A DNA stretch of 64,000 bases from Ostrinia nubilalis (GCF_963855985.1 NC_087095.1:9186001-9250000); one strand, 5' to 3'; numbered from the stretch's first letter, positions 46,901-59,100 are shown. The notes: a model not told the origin generated them from the letters alone. A program made the numbers and translations.

Positions 46901-49900
46901 ACTTTAGCGCCGAATTTCAGAGGGATATTTATTTCATGTTCGGAAATTGAAGTAAAGTATTGCTTATTTAGCGTGGATATGTATCAGACCAACCGAGAAT
47001 TTGGTAATCAACACAAAGGGTGTATTATTCATCAAAGCATAAATAATGTTAGCAATCAATAGTTTTGTTATTTCGTATCGAATTGAGGAGTATTTGCTGT
47101 ACTATTTTGTTTGTTTGTGCCCTCTTCCCGATGTGGACCCTGCATGTCATTTGGCAACTGTAGGGGATTGTAAGTATTGCCCTGATTTGCATGTGTTTGT
47201 GTCTTGGTATAATATTTTCACTTTGTAATTTGTGACGTCTTTTTCAACCCAAACCTTTGTATGTACCGGAAAGGTTATGTTCCCTTTTAGATTTAAGAAA
47301 TCCAGGTAAAGTATGGATAAATAAATATAACCATTAGTTATGTAGTTATGTAAAATAATCATAAAATGTTGTTAGCTTTATAAATTTGAGTGAATGAGTT
47401 TCAAACTATCGCTATAGCCGCCGGAACAATACAAAGATTGTAAGCAAACTACCGTACTCAATAAAAACAAACTTAGAAAGTAGAGTCGCGCTATATTCCG
47501 TGAGAAAATTCTACCTCTAATGAAAAACTTTTAGAAATAAACGTGTTTCTTTACCTACTTCATTTCTGTAAATGTATCTTTAAAAGTTAATGTTTTTTAA
47601 ATAAAGGTGACTTATTTTAAAATTCTATTAGGAAAAGGATGACGGGCCTCTATGCAAGTTTTACGAAGTGATCATGGATTTGGGCGCCAACAACCAGTTC
47701 TTGAAGGAGCTTACCATGGCCAAGGACATCACCCTATTCGCGCCCTCTAACGAAGCATGGAAAGAAAACAGTGTTCAGAACATCATAAGGTCAGTTCAAA
47801 TGTCAATGTCGTAAAAGAAGTTATGAAACTTCATGGATGTGGACAATGTTCATGAATTCTCAAATAGTATTTTTGTAAATAATTTAATCTTACATTACAG
47901 AAACAGTCAAAAGCTCAAGGAAATCCTTAATCTGCATCTCGTTAGAGAAAGATTACCCATGGACGCTATTATTCACAATAACTTGAATCAGGTGAGTCAT
48001 TTACTTTGTTAGAACATTTAAAAGACTTGGAGACTTAAATTAATATACGCTGTTATTAGATTTGCGATCTTTATGTTAACTAACTACGAAACAAAAATGT
48101 AAGGTAATTGTCTTTTTAAAGCATAAAAGGTGTACCTAATTGTTTTATTATACAAATTGAAAGCTACGAGTACAAAATACCACACGATTCCATTAACTAT
48201 TATGTAGTCAAACGATATGTTACCTAATGAGAAATTTTAAATGAATAATTACTGCAATTAATATGAATTTCGTCCACCGACTACGCTGCTATATGGAATC
48301 AGCTTCCTGGAACTGTACGTTAATCAATTAATAATTGATTTTCCATACTTTCAGTATGAATTCATCATTTTGTTCTTTAGTTGTGTACTACTCCGTTTAT
48401 TGTATTTTCCCATTAAAAACCCATTTGTTTACTGAAAAGTGCATGAAATAAACCCATTGTGGCGATATGATTTTATTTTCATCGGTAATGGTACCTATTT
48501 GCCGTAGAAATGTATTTTAATTTATTACGAATTGTATTCCATGTGGTTAAAAGCATGATTGTACGTGTATGAATATTAGACGTATGTATTTTGCGGTAGT
48601 GTCTATATGTGGTATTGAATTTAATGTATTATTTTATTTTAGATATATCAAGCACCAACAGCCTTGCCTCGGAAATATTTGTATTTCAACGTGCTGACCA
48701 AAGGCAACAACCAAACTCTTACGGTAGAGGGCGGCGGAGTCAACGCTACGGTCATCCAGCCAAATATCGCTGCCACCAATGGCTTTGTCCACATCATCGA
48801 CAGAGTTCTGGGAGTTCCTTATACCACTGTGTTTGAAAAGCTCAAGACCGATCCGATGCTCAAGTAAGTTCACAGAAATGACATGAAACAAAGATCAAAA
48901 TGTAAAAACACGTATGTTCTGAAGGGCTGAGGCCCCTTCCCATAACCTCTTTTCATCACACAAATAAGTCCTTTTTTGCATGTCTTTTTATGTAACAGGA
49001 AAGTATTTCATAAACCCTTTGATGGGTACTTTGGAATATTTTTTTTATTTTGAAGTTCTGAACATAATCCCTAGTCACTAGGCAAAAATCAAAAACCAGT
49101 AACCCAGTATAGACAGTAGTGCCTTCCTGACAATGTCATAGCTGGGACGGTTCATCGTTGGACACCTTTAATCAAACTGCCAATCACTTTGCTGATTTTG
49201 TTTTTAATTTGAAATATTTAATAAAACCTTTACATCTTACAGCATTACGTACAATCTCGGGAGACGGCAGATGTTCAATCACCAGTTCAGCGAAATGGAA
49301 CACCGCTACACGTACTTCGTGCCGCGTGACCACGCCTGGCTCAAGTTTCAGATCAAGCATCCCTCCGCGTTTAAGGCTTTGTTCAAAGAAGATTATGGCT
49401 ATTTCGTAAGTGGATTGTGTATTTAATGTTGGGTTCAAAATCAAGTCTAAGTATTTGAACGTTTTATGTATAGAAATAATATTCAGTAGGTACGTTTTCA
49501 TTGATGACTTGATATTTTGCTAACGTAACGTAAGTACTATTTACTTTTGCCGTTCAGCAGTGGACGTCCGGAAGGTGAAATGATGATGATGGCGATGATG
49601 ATGATTATGACGTGCTCTATGATAGTAATGTTTATTTTGTTATAGTCTTAAGTGTGGCATTCTAATTGGTAGGTAATTGTGTTTAATTCAAACAAAATGA
49701 ATTTGTTTCAGACTAAGCAAATACTAGAGAGACACGTTATCAGAGCCGGGCGCGCGTACACTGTATCTGATTTGAAACTGCTCGCGAACGAAACACATCC
49801 CTTCGTTCTGCCTACATCACGCGATCCACTCCGGCTTCGCGTCAAGGAATCTGATAAAAGTAAGCTTTTAACGGTCCATTTACGTCATTAGCTTGGTTCA

Positions 49901-50159
49901 CGCAGCATTTTTGGAGAACTTAGTCGATTTACTGGAAATTGGATTTGTTTCAGATTACTACGTAGAATGGAACGGACACTGGATTCACGTGTTCAGGCCC
50001 GACGTGGAATGCACCAACGGCATCATTCACGTGATTGACGAGCCGTTTGTGCTAGAGAGCGACATTCGAGCCACCGGCAGTGCGGAAAAACTGCGCGTAG
50101 CATACACATTCGTCTTGCTTGCCATCTCGACTGTGTTCGCCAGGATTTTAGAAAATTAA
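43848..50159 (+). CDS. Fas1: Fasciclin 1, 3' twelve exons (5' end not visible)
   Basis: Exons 43848-43986, 44297-44475, 44764-44903, 45323-45419, 45499-45676, 45790-45950, 47632-47789, 47901-47991, 48643-48863, 49243-49405, 49712-49859, 49954-50159. All introns are GT-AG, and the 1881 joined bases give 626 residues plus stop. Four FAS1 domains are each marked by an early H1-type motif (FAPTNEAF, FFIPVDEGF, LFAPSNEAW, YFVPRDHAW) and a late H2-type motif (VLHVIDQVL, NGVVHLIQRPL, NGFVHIIDRVL, NGIIHVIDEPF). The C-terminus (VAYTFVLLAISTVF then a short polar end) fits a GPI-anchor signal. Four-domain layout, length and motif wording match insect Fasciclin 1, a homophilic adhesion protein of axon bundles, better than midline fasciclin. 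Candidate N-glycosylation sites include NAT, NQT and NET. The exon with Met and signal peptide is missing. Fly Fas1 is known for alternatively spliced microexons; I see none here. Confidence 0.95.
44297..44475 (+). CDS. Fas1: Fas1 exon b (domain 1 middle)
   Basis: Follows GTCTTTTCAG; the donor is CAG before GTAAGC. It takes 1 base from exon a and ends in phase 0. Codes the NPPLWVTRRRD and DDIYVNNAKVYV strands of the domain fold. Confidence 0.93.
44764..44903 (+). CDS. Fas1: Fas1 exon c (end of domain 1, linker)
   Basis: Follows TTTCTTTCCTTAG; the donor is GAG before GTAATA, carrying 2 bases. Contains VLHVIDQVLQPL, the closing motif of domain 1, then a Gly/Ser/Asn linker. Confidence 0.92.
45323..45419 (+). 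CDS. Fas1: Fas1 exon d (domain 2 start)
   Basis: Follows CCCTTTGACAG; the donor is AAG before GTATGA, phase 0. Codes FRQKVNQLQKKEVF and HTFFIPVDEGFK, the H1-type motif of domain 2. Confidence 0.93.
45499..45676 (+). CDS. Fas1: Fas1 exon e (domain 2 middle)
   Basis: Follows TCTTTTACAG; the donor is TTA before GTGAGT, carrying 1 base. Codes VVDGHVIPHHVLFTKA and the TLAFGDNVKVIVSF segment. Confidence 0.93.
45790..45950 (+). CDS. Fas1: Fas1 exon f (domain 2 end)
   Basis: Follows GTTGCTACAG; the donor is AAG before GTAAAA, phase 0. Codes VKSNTVAGDAKHSRGVVLAD and NGVVHLIQRPLMVVD, the H2-type motif. A 1.7-kb intron follows (45951-47631), the longest among the visible exons. Confidence 0.94.
45951..47631 (+). 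other. Fas1: Fas1 intron, 1.7 kb
   Basis: AT-rich and without a recognised repeat or further exon. The + frames at 46862-47062 and 47046-47228 do not join in phase with the flanking exons, which are both phase 0 and fit the family when joined directly. Confidence 0.75.
47632..47789 (+). CDS. Fas1: Fas1 exon g (domain 3 start)
   Basis: Follows AATTCTATTAG; the donor is AAG before GTCAGT, carrying 2 bases. Codes LCKFYEVIMDLG and TLFAPSNEAWKEN. Confidence 0.93.
47901..47991 (+). CDS. Fas1: Fas1 exon h (domain 3 middle)
   Basis: Follows CTTACATTACAG; the donor is CAG before GTGAGT, phase 0. The shortest visible exon (91 bp); codes LKEILNLHLVRERLPMD. Confidence 0.92.
48643..48863 (+). CDS. Fas1: Fas1 exon i (domain 3 end)
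   Basis: Follows TATTTTATTTTAG; the donor is CAA before GTAAGT, carrying 2 bases. Codes TVEGGGVNATVIQPNIAATN and GFVHIIDRVLGVPYTTVF, among the best-conserved parts of the protein, with candidate glycosylation sites at NQT and NAT. Confidence 0.94.
49243..49405 (+). CDS. Fas1: Fas1 exon j (domain 4 start)
   Basis: Follows TTACATCTTACAG; the donor is TTC before GTAAGT, phase 0. Codes MFNHQFSEMEHRYTYFVPRD and HAWLKFQ, the fourth H1-type motif. The following intron holds a LINE tail. Confidence 0.94.
49546..49608 (+). repeat. LINE 3'-tail fragment inside a Fas1 intron
   Basis: GCCGTTCAGCAGTGGACGTC followed by GGTGAAATGATGATGATGGC and more GATGAT is the tail of the 35212-type LINE on the + strand. 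It lies in the 306-bp intron between exons j and k, about 100 bp before the acceptor. Confidence 0.75.
49712..49859 (+). CDS. Fas1: Fas1 exon k (domain 4 middle)
   Basis: Follows GAATTTGTTTCAG; the donor is AAA before GTAAGC, carrying 1 base. Codes ILERHVIRAGRAYTVSDLK, NETHPFVLPTSRDPLRLRV. Confidence 0.93.
49954..50159 (+). CDS. Fas1: Fas1 terminal exon (domain 4 end, GPI signal)
   Basis: Follows GGATTTGTTTCAG. Codes YYVEWNGHWIHVFRPDVECT and NGIIHVIDEPFVLESD, then a likely anchor-attachment region (ATGSAE) and a hydrophobic tail ending ARILEN and TAA. Confidence 0.94.
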
Positions 50160-51030
50160 TATTTACTTGAAACGCCACTAGGTTTTGAATGCTTTGGAAA
50201 TAACCGTTTTGGTACTGCATTTTGACGATTTTTACCATTTTGTATAAACCAACGGGTCATCTTGATACTTTGCGATACTTTGATGATTTTAGAACTAGTG
50301 CAGTGGCATAGTTTTATTGAAGTGGTTACCATTGTCGGTCATAGAATGATTGACGTTGATGTTTGTAACGTCCATCAAAACTAAATATTAGAAATAACGT
50401 GACTTGATTTTTGAATTCATAAAGATATTTAAATGCAAACACTGCCAATTTTGGATATACCGTTAAATGTGAAGAATATAATGTGTAATGAAAATGTAGT
50501 TGTAGAGTTGGAATAAAAATACCATTACCAATAATAAAATTTTGATTAAAAATACCCAATGATAATAACGACGTTGGTCATTAAAACAAGAGGCAAATAC
50601 TTTTGAAAAAGTTTCATAATGACGATATATTTGGCGGTAAATCTACGAGACAATATCTATTATTATTATTATTCTATAAATGTTTCTCGTGTATCACCTA
50701 TTACATAAATAGTTATACAATACTAAAACAATTTATTATTCAAAATTATATTTTGACCCTCTGGGCCCGTTGTGCCTTCTTTTGAAATATGATTAAAAGT
50801 ATAGTTTATGTATGTGATGTTTGATAAAATAATTATTTACAGTAAAATAAGTTTGACCATTGCTTATCTGATGGAGAAAAAAAATATTTCTTAGAATGAT
50901 AATTTTTATACATTCCACGTTGTATTTTAGACTTATATTTATAACAAAATATTTATTTGATGTTACCGATCGGAGATATGTTTTTCTCTATATTTATATT
51001 TATATTTATATCTATATCTATAACAATAAA
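50160..51030 (+). other. Fas1: Probable Fas1 3' UTR
   Basis: Follows the stop codon and has no further coding signal. Candidate polyadenylation signals AATAAA lie at 50512-50517 and 51025-51030; an ATTTAT-rich microsatellite lies at about 50990-51022. The true cleavage site cannot be fixed from sequence. Confidence 0.55.
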
Positions 51031-54000
51031 GTTTTGAAATGATGTTGACTGAAAAATGTTTGCTATCAAAATTGAGTATTCGGATGAGTGGTAATAATAA
51101 TCCCTTTGTATAATCGTATACACGTTACGGGTAGAAGCACCCTCTATATACCTATGATTCCGATTGTTAAATATAACAAGTATAATTATTCCAAATATCA
51201 GAGTTCGCTGTCGATATAATGAGTTAATTGTATAATAACGGTCAAAATTGTTTGAATATGCTTACTTTGTAAGTCCTTGATTAGTTAAGTGTCTTTTATT
51301 TATTATAGGTGAGGTAACACCGAGGATATCAAACGTTTAATTGATATCTGCAATAATTAAGACGTGTCGCTCTTCATCGTGCGAAGTTAATGGTTTTTAA
51401 TGTATATAGGGATGAATGTGCTGTGCATTTGCAGTCTCTTTCGTTGTATAAGCAGTTGTAAATAATTTGTGTAAGATAATTAAATTATGATACAAGTGTG
51501 CTATGGTTATCACAGTTGTGGGGATTTCAGTCTAGAGCTTAGAGAGGGTAATAAACCAGAGAGTATAATAACCATCTCATGTACCTACACACGTTTCATA
51601 CTATATTTCTCAACACACTGGCGAAAATGAATATTATGATTTTCACTTATTATTTTTCACAGTGATTGTTTTTTGTTTTAATTATTTTTGAAATGTTTTA
51701 AGAGTTTTAAGCATACGCTTAATAGTTTCATATTGACACTTTTATTTAAACAAGTGCGAAAATTATAGATAGGCTTAAAACTGCTTAATTGAAAATTGCA
51801 ATATGAGTCATTTCACAAGCAAGTGTGTTGAAAATAGTTCATTAATATAATTTATAGTAGCTATTAATTACATGTGACTGAAATGTTATTAAAATATAAA
51901 TATCAGGTAATCATGAGGTAACTTTTGAATGATTTCAGTTTCACCATTCAAAAATTAATAAATATGCTGCTTTTGATTTATTAAAAAATAAGTATTAGAC
52001 TCGTATATGATAAAGTTTTTCTATAAATGTAAACTGTTTACACAATTTTTGGGTAATTTATGAAGTGAATTTTTATTGATTTTACATAAAATTTAGAAAG
52101 TCATGTTGAAAATTTACTGGAAGCAGCCTATCTATTTACATAAATCCATAAAATAAACTATTATTCGTTGGAGTAATATATACCAAGGCTATATCATAGT
52201 AATCTATCGCTTTTGCAAGTTTGTAGAAATATAAACACATACAATTCTGAGTGTTAAGCCAAAGCTATCTATTATGCTGTTTCAGCTGATATCATGTAAG
52301 GTTATTACAACAATAGAGGGTTAAGCGTAGAACAATAAATATTAGAATTTTCATTGAATTTACCACATAATATGAAAAATGGAATTTTTGAATTAATACT
52401 ACTACTATGAATGGAATACAGTAGTTAAAGACAATATAATTTTGACCAAATATTAAACCAAATATTTGGTTAAGGAACAATTTCAAAATTCCATAGGTAC
52501 TTAGTGATAATGTATGAATGTATCTCATGATTTGTCAATTTAGTTTTAAATATGATGAATGTAAACTAAGTGTTTAATGAAAAGAATTTATGTATAAAAT
52601 ATAGATATTCAAATTCCATTTTTGTATTTATTTTTAAAATAAGTACATTTAGGGCTTTATCACACTCGACCGAAGATCTTCAAGCTTTTCATTAACTGAT
52701 TAATAAATTAACTCAATATTCACAAATTACACAAAAACACAGACATAAATATTATCTTGTTACAAAGAAGCAAAAATCTCAAGTGGACAACGTCTAACAA
52801 AACTATGAACCCTTTCAATCCGAGAACTTCCCAACGTTCGGATTTAAACTTGGGTGTTTTAAGCATTTCTCGAAATAACTGAGCGCGACGTAAAAAGGTC
52901 GAACTGTCTCCTAATCCCATAAGGCAAGGTCGATGAAGGATCCGGCTTTCACGGGCTTAATTCCCTTGATGGAGCCAACCTCTACATCACCCCCATTACG
53001 TAGCGTAAAGTGCGCTTATGACGCGTGGTTTTGTAATGTCCCTATGAAAAACACGACTGTTCCCAGTTACGTCGTAAAGATTTGCGATGCTCCGGCAAAG
53101 TTAGCTAAAATTTAGAGTCCTCGCATTCTCATTTGGCATTCTAATTTTATTTTACTTTATCTTTATACTTACTTGTAGATATTGCTTTTCCCAACACTAT
53201 TTCCAAACTAGGCTACATTTAACCTAAACCAGGTAGTTTACCTACACATTTCAATGATGAATGGAGTTGTACGTGGGAACACTCATTAGAACGCTTTTCC
53301 TTTTTATCACTTTCATTTCATTGTGGCGAAGTATTATAAAAATGCACTAACGATAATTGCGGATTGAATTACCAACAAAGCCATTCCTTCTTTTCGCGCT
53401 TTACGTGTAGAATTTAAAACTATAGAATTATATAAGTAATTAATAAGAGCGATGAATAATTTTAAAATCGTATCATTAATCCGCGTGATTAACCTTTCAA
53501 AGAAACAGTTTTCAATTTAAAATTTAAAGCAACTGAATGCTTTTACAATTTATAATAAGTACGGCGACTTTAGAAAGGAATATTTTACTTCTACTATCTT
53601 TGCTGTCACATACAATAACAGTTTTTGATAAAGAAGGAAGGTGAGTTCCCATTGTTGTCCATGGGCACATAAATCCGCAATGAATCGACGCACAATACCG
53701 TATTGAGGATGAAACTTCTTATTGATTGGTATATGAGAATTCATACACGAACGAATAGTTGCGTCGGTGATAGTAGTTACATCCCATTGTTAGGTTGAAT
53801 AACCTCGAAATAGTCTTGATTACATTTGCAGATTGTACGAGGAACTCAAGTGTCAGCGACACGGAAATACGTTTTCCTGCGGGATTACTTTGAAAAACGT
53901 TATCCGAAGTTTCGAATGTTGCCATCCCTTTCACGCAAAGCGAGATGCTAGCATTCGCGACGGTGACAGATAGACCCGAAACTACGTAAACAGCGTTTAA

Positions 54001-54514
54001 AGAGATATTTCATTTATGACCCAAGTACGACTTTCTAGAAAGGCGCGATCCATGAATTTTACAGAGTTTTAGTTTACACTTAATTCAATAAAAAAAATGA
54101 AAAAAATACAGTGCTTATTTAGATTACCTATTCATGCTTTCAGGTAACATTTCAACAGCAAGATACATTACCAAGGCTACAAGTATTATAGGCTCTTAAA
54201 TCTTTTATAAAATAAATGCAAGCTGTTACGGCAGCTTTCTTCCTGCGAAAGAAAATAAAACTTTTACTGAGACAATTTATCTTAACGCCCAAAGTGGAAG
54301 TATAGACGCTCCTGGATCGTAATGTAACGCAGTTCATTTATTTCCCCGGCGTTATATACTGTCATACATTTCCTTTGAGCTCGTCGTAGATTGGAAACTT
54401 GGAGGAGCGGTGCTGTCAAAGGATCTTAGCCGTTTTCTGAGTTCACTCCATCTAATGCCCTAATTCATAAACCAACGGTTAAAAGCTTCTACTAATTACC
54501 TTCATTTGTTTTCA
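51031..54514. other. Non-coding stretch downstream of Fas1
   Basis: Very AT-rich to about 52640. A slightly GC-richer block at 52780-53110 is open on both strands. On the minus strand it could code GDVEVGSIKGIKPVKAGSF then ALWD and stop (about 53007-52918), behind a poor acceptor lacking a pyrimidine tract. I do not call it a gene. Confidence 0.45.
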
Positions 54515-56158
54515 TAATGAGGATCAGTACTGTTGTAGAAAATTCAATAAAACTAGTATCTACGGTAATCTTTAAGACATAAGAAAGATATATCTTTTTG
54601 AAATATCCAAATCGGACCATTACTTACGAAGATATTAAGTAATAAACATAGGCCGTTTTTGCCGCTAAAAGTCAACGTACGCAGGGCCGCGTGACGTCAC
54701 TATATCCGAATAGAGCGCAGCCGGCGTACTATTGGGATGGAAAATATTTTTTTCCAGCTAAACTATCAGTTTTAGAAAAAAACTTATAAAAACATTTATT
54801 CATCAAAATAAAGTAACCTATCGACCAGTAATTTTTAAAAATAAAAATTGTGAAAAATAAGTATCGCTATGTCCAAAAACCACATTTTCATAGGATTCGA
54901 TGCAATGCGGAGACGCGGTTGGGGTGAGTGTAACTTAATGATTGTTTGTATTGAACATAATAATACATAATATGATGCTAATACCCAGTTTCTGGCCTGG
55001 GGGGGGGGGGGGATAAGTCATACCCAGCTTATAGCCTGGGGGGAGGGGCAAGCCATACCCAGCTTCTGGCCTTGGTGGGAGGGGGGGGGGGGGGGAGGCA
55101 AGTCATACCCAGTTTCTGGCCGGGGGGGGGGCGGGGGTGTAAATCGTACCCAGCTTCTGGCCGGGGAGAGTCATACCTAGCTTATATGCTTATGGACTGG
55201 GGGAAGGGGCTAGCCTTACCCAGCGTCTGGCCTGGGGGAGGGGGTCGGTCAAGTCATAACCAGTTTCTATGGGCTGGGGGGAGGGGCTAGCCTTACCCAG
55301 CTTTTGGCCTGGGGGGAGGGGGGGGGGTATAGTCATACCCAGTTTCTGGCATTTCTGGCCGGAGGGGGGGGGGGGGGGTGTGTAAATCATACCCAACTTC
55401 TGGCCGAGGGGAAAGTCATGCCCAGCTTATGACCTGGGCAGAGGAGGGGGAGTCATACCCAGCTTCTAGGCTAAGATTAAATAGATTTCCAGGAGGGAGC
55501 AGCTGTCCTTTCCTGCAGCAGCTGGCCCGCCCATGGGAACGGCGAATAGATAGGTAGGTACGTAAGTTTAACTCAGAAAAACTAAATAACAGGTAGGTAT
55601 TGCGTATACATCGAAATGATCTTCATAGCAATGTCATGTAGCCTAGGCAGAGTGGATCTGCCTCAGCTATACCTTATTGTTAGAAGTAAATAAATTAATA
55701 CTTATACATTTTTATATTTTACTTGGAAGAAGATGTGACTATAACAACACTTATGAACACTTTATTTGAATAAATCGCTAAATATACCACCGCGGAGACC
55801 CCAATCGCGTCTCTGCGTTCCATTAAATCGTATGAGCGTATGGATTTTTTGCGTTATTTTTCACAATTTCTATTTTTAAAAATTACCTATCGATAGCTTA
55901 CTTTATTCTGATGAATAAATGTCATTACAAGTTTTTCTCTAAAACTGATAGTTTGGCTAGAAAAAAATATTTTCTATCCACGCAGTACGCCGGCAGCGTT
56001 CGGATCGGATATAGTGACGTCATAGTCCCCGCGCCGGGCGGTCAGTGAACTTTTTTAGTCATTTGGCCATAACTTCGTCAATTTTTGGACTGTGTATTAA
56101 GGATTTCTTAGCCCTATAAATCTGCATTCACAGCTAAAAATCGAAATGATCCTCATTA
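54515..56158. mobile_element. 1.6-kb fold-back element with G-rich core
   Basis: Arms at about 54640-54925 and 55788-56095 are inverse complements at roughly three-quarters or better identity. Shared words include TGACGTCACTATATCCGA, CTATCAGTTTTAGA, ATTTATTCATCA and GTGAAAAATAA. A 12-base match (TAATGAGGATCA at 54515, its inverse ending at 56158) may mark the outer ends, though no target duplication is visible. The interior is the poly-G minisatellite at 54981-55471. No transposase frame. Confidence 0.75.
54981..55471 (+). repeat. G-run minisatellite, about 12 units
   Basis: Units of about 35-55 bp of the form TCATACCCAGCTTCTGGCC followed by 5 to 14 G. CCCAG-type unit starts occur near 54984, 55022, 55059, 55109, 55148, 55219, 55298, 55338, 55420 and 55458, with two or three variants between. 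Repeated runs of at least four G on the + strand could form G-quadruplexes. Small open frames here are simple-repeat artefacts. Confidence 0.95.
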
Positions 56159-59100
56159 CGAGTAGGTACCTCTTCACAATGTTTATTGCGCTTGCTTTCG
56201 AGAGAAATAAAATCTAACGAGTTGTAATTTTAAGGTTGAAATGAAAATAGGAAAACTGAGGATGTAGAAACGTGATTTAATTTGATGAGAGGAAAAGTTT
56301 TTAAGTAACTAGGTACGTATTATATCAATGAGAGATCACAAAATATACAAATCAAAAGTCGTTTCTTTACCTATAGAAATAACATGTAAAATCGTTTTAT
56401 TCTTTGCTTCAGGCAACATTCTCAGAGTTATGTTTTTGTTGGAATTATTTTGCGAGGATTATGTAAACAAAGGATTTTACGACCAAATAAATATTACGAC
56501 GAAATTGTTAAGCGTTTTGAATGGGAGGCCCATTAGATACTATGGTTTCTTTCTCTACTTTCATTAACATGATACGCAGTAATATTGTAGCTTGCGAGTT
56601 AATTACTGAAATTGGTTTAATTATATTGTTTCAATTTATCTTTGACAAACGATTTTTCTAAATCTGAAAAATAAGGCATGTAAACCTTTCCTAACAGACG
56701 CCCACGAGGTATTTTTTTGACTCCATTATTATTATCTATATTTATTTCATCAACTTGTTTAAACTAACAAGTAGGTTTCTACTCGAACCATCAACAGAAT
56801 AATTTTAAAAACCCTTTATGTTCAAAAACAGTGCAAGTTGTTTAAAAAAATATCAAATTCTTCATAAAAATATAGTTTCACACTTTGTAGACAATTATTC
56901 AAATGATATTATTAAATAAATTATCATAATGGCTAATTTCAATTAATAACTTATTCAAGAACAAGAAAAATCAGGTCCATTGAATACAAGATTTGAATAG
57001 ATGTGTAACGAAAGAAAAAGATAGAGTGCCGAAGAAATGAATGGTATTGAAAATTTGCAATTTAAAAGAGTTGTAGCACCGAGTGATCCTGTTTTCTTTT
57101 CTTGATTTCAATTTCAGAGTAGGTAGCAACTCATTATTATTGTATTTCCAATATTCACTTGAATATTCAAGCACTTCTCCGGACACAATTTTAAATTTTC
57201 AGGCTTCCATTTTCAACAGTACAATATGGCCACAGCCTTTTTATTTACTATGATCTTAGCATTGCATAGCACCTACTTTAACTACTTTCATAAGTTGCCT
57301 AATATCAGTTAGTATCAATTTTATGAAAAACGTTTTGGTTTTCAAAGAACTAACTATGAAGAGGAGTTCAATTAGCAATTTTAATCTTCTATTTTTTAAA
57401 TCAAACGATATAAAATCCGTGAGGCTCTATTTTTACTGGCCGATATTAATCTAAGTCTATAATAAAAAAAAAACGCAATTTAAAATCATTTTTTCCTTTT
57501 CTGTGTTTACCCATTTGTTATATAGTTAGTCTAGAACTTGTTTATTTAGGTCTAGTTACTCCTATTTCCGCAGACTCTACCTTTGTCAACTAATTAAAAA
57601 TAAAATAAAAATAGACGACAATGTTGCTACACTACTTTCTTTGTAAATGATCTCTTTTCGACCAATTTCGCAATATCCGTGGTTTTCTTTGCTTCCTGTT
57701 AACCCCTCGATAATTACTCATCAGCGGTCCGTGTGCCGAGCGCGCGGCAAACACAAGCGCGCGTAACGAGCTCCCGCGAGGCGGCCATTGTCGCCGACGA
57801 TCGCAGAAATAGTCTGCGATTTAGACAGCTTTAGAACCAACGCTTCATTACTTTGTGATGGTATTTTTTTCAAATATATTAATCAGCAGCTACTCGCTGA
57901 GAAAAAAAATAATTCCACAGAAGACACATTTTTTAACTAGAGTGGCCCGTAGTGTAATCATCCAACTTTGCCAGAAGAGGCCTCCTTGTCAAAATATAAG
58001 GCAACAAGTTGAGGTCGAGTGTTGAGTAAATTAACTGGACGTAGACAAAAATAAGGAACGGGGGTTACAAAGTAACTAGAAACTTTAAGTATTCTATAAC
58101 AACCGTCATTGCACGTGCAGATCTAAGAATAAAATAATGTAATAAATAATATGATACTAGATGAATTACATAAGATAGAGCTCAATAATTACAATATAAT
58201 TAGTCAGAAGTATCAACAATACGAGGGTGAAAGTAAATACCTATAGGTACGAAGTAGGTATGTATATTTTTTGTAAGTAATACCTAATTAGTTACTTATC
58301 TTATTTTCTATAACAATCGTTGCATACCTCCTAACATAATCCACCCACCCGAAAAATGAGGCAATCATCTTTATTTCACGCTTCAAGGATTCGCCCGTGA
58401 AAATAGGATGCTGCTTTTCGGATCATAATAATAAATCCAGCTTTTGTCATTTGTGAAGAAACGCCTACAACATTTAAGCCAACACCGGCCTATTTTAGTG
58501 GGTAAGTACCATAATGATCAATGCTTCAGAAAGCTTAGCGCGTAGGTAAGTGTAAGTAACTAGATGAAATGAGAATCATTCCTGGGCTGTTTAGAAAAGG
58601 CTCATTTGTTAAAATATTATTTATTAAAAATACATAATTTATAATCAATACGTTACATGACACCAATATAAACAACAATAGATTTGCGGAGCTGTAAAAA
58701 ATATCATACTTTTTCATTTTTTATTTTCTTGAATTATTTAACATTGCACCGGCCAACTAAAAAATCTGTTTCACCCTCGTAACTTTCAGCATTTACACAG
58801 AACTACTAACTAGTCAGATAAAACATTAAACAAACTGCTTTATAACAATGTGGAGTCCCACCGCGAGTTTCCGTGAGATTATTGTCCAAATTAAATTCGC
58901 GGTGCAAGAGTGAGTTAGCGGCAATATTGTTAGGGTGGGAGGGTGATGCAGGAAGCTGAAAGCACGCGAGCTCCCTTTGTCGCCACCCGTTGAAACTAAT
59001 ATGCGTGCATCCCAGACAAATATCTTCTTTGCAAGTTACTTGAACTATTCGTAATTAAACAAAGACTTGACACTGTAAAAGAAAAACTATTGTGCACTGC

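Noticed and set aside
43848..50159. Midline fasciclin (mfas) instead of Fasciclin 1
   Set aside because: The fragment has a four-domain layout, ends in a GPI-type tail, and its motif wording (for example VECTNGIIHVID and VEGGGVNATVIQ) fits Fas1 as I know it.
52918..53008. Possible minus-strand terminal exon (GDVEVGSIKGIKPVKAGSF)
   Set aside because: The peptide looks coding-like, but the acceptor has no pyrimidine tract, no upstream exon was found and the family is unknown to me.
55072..55396. Gly-rich and Pro-rich frames on both strands
   Set aside because: Both are simple translations of the poly-G minisatellite.
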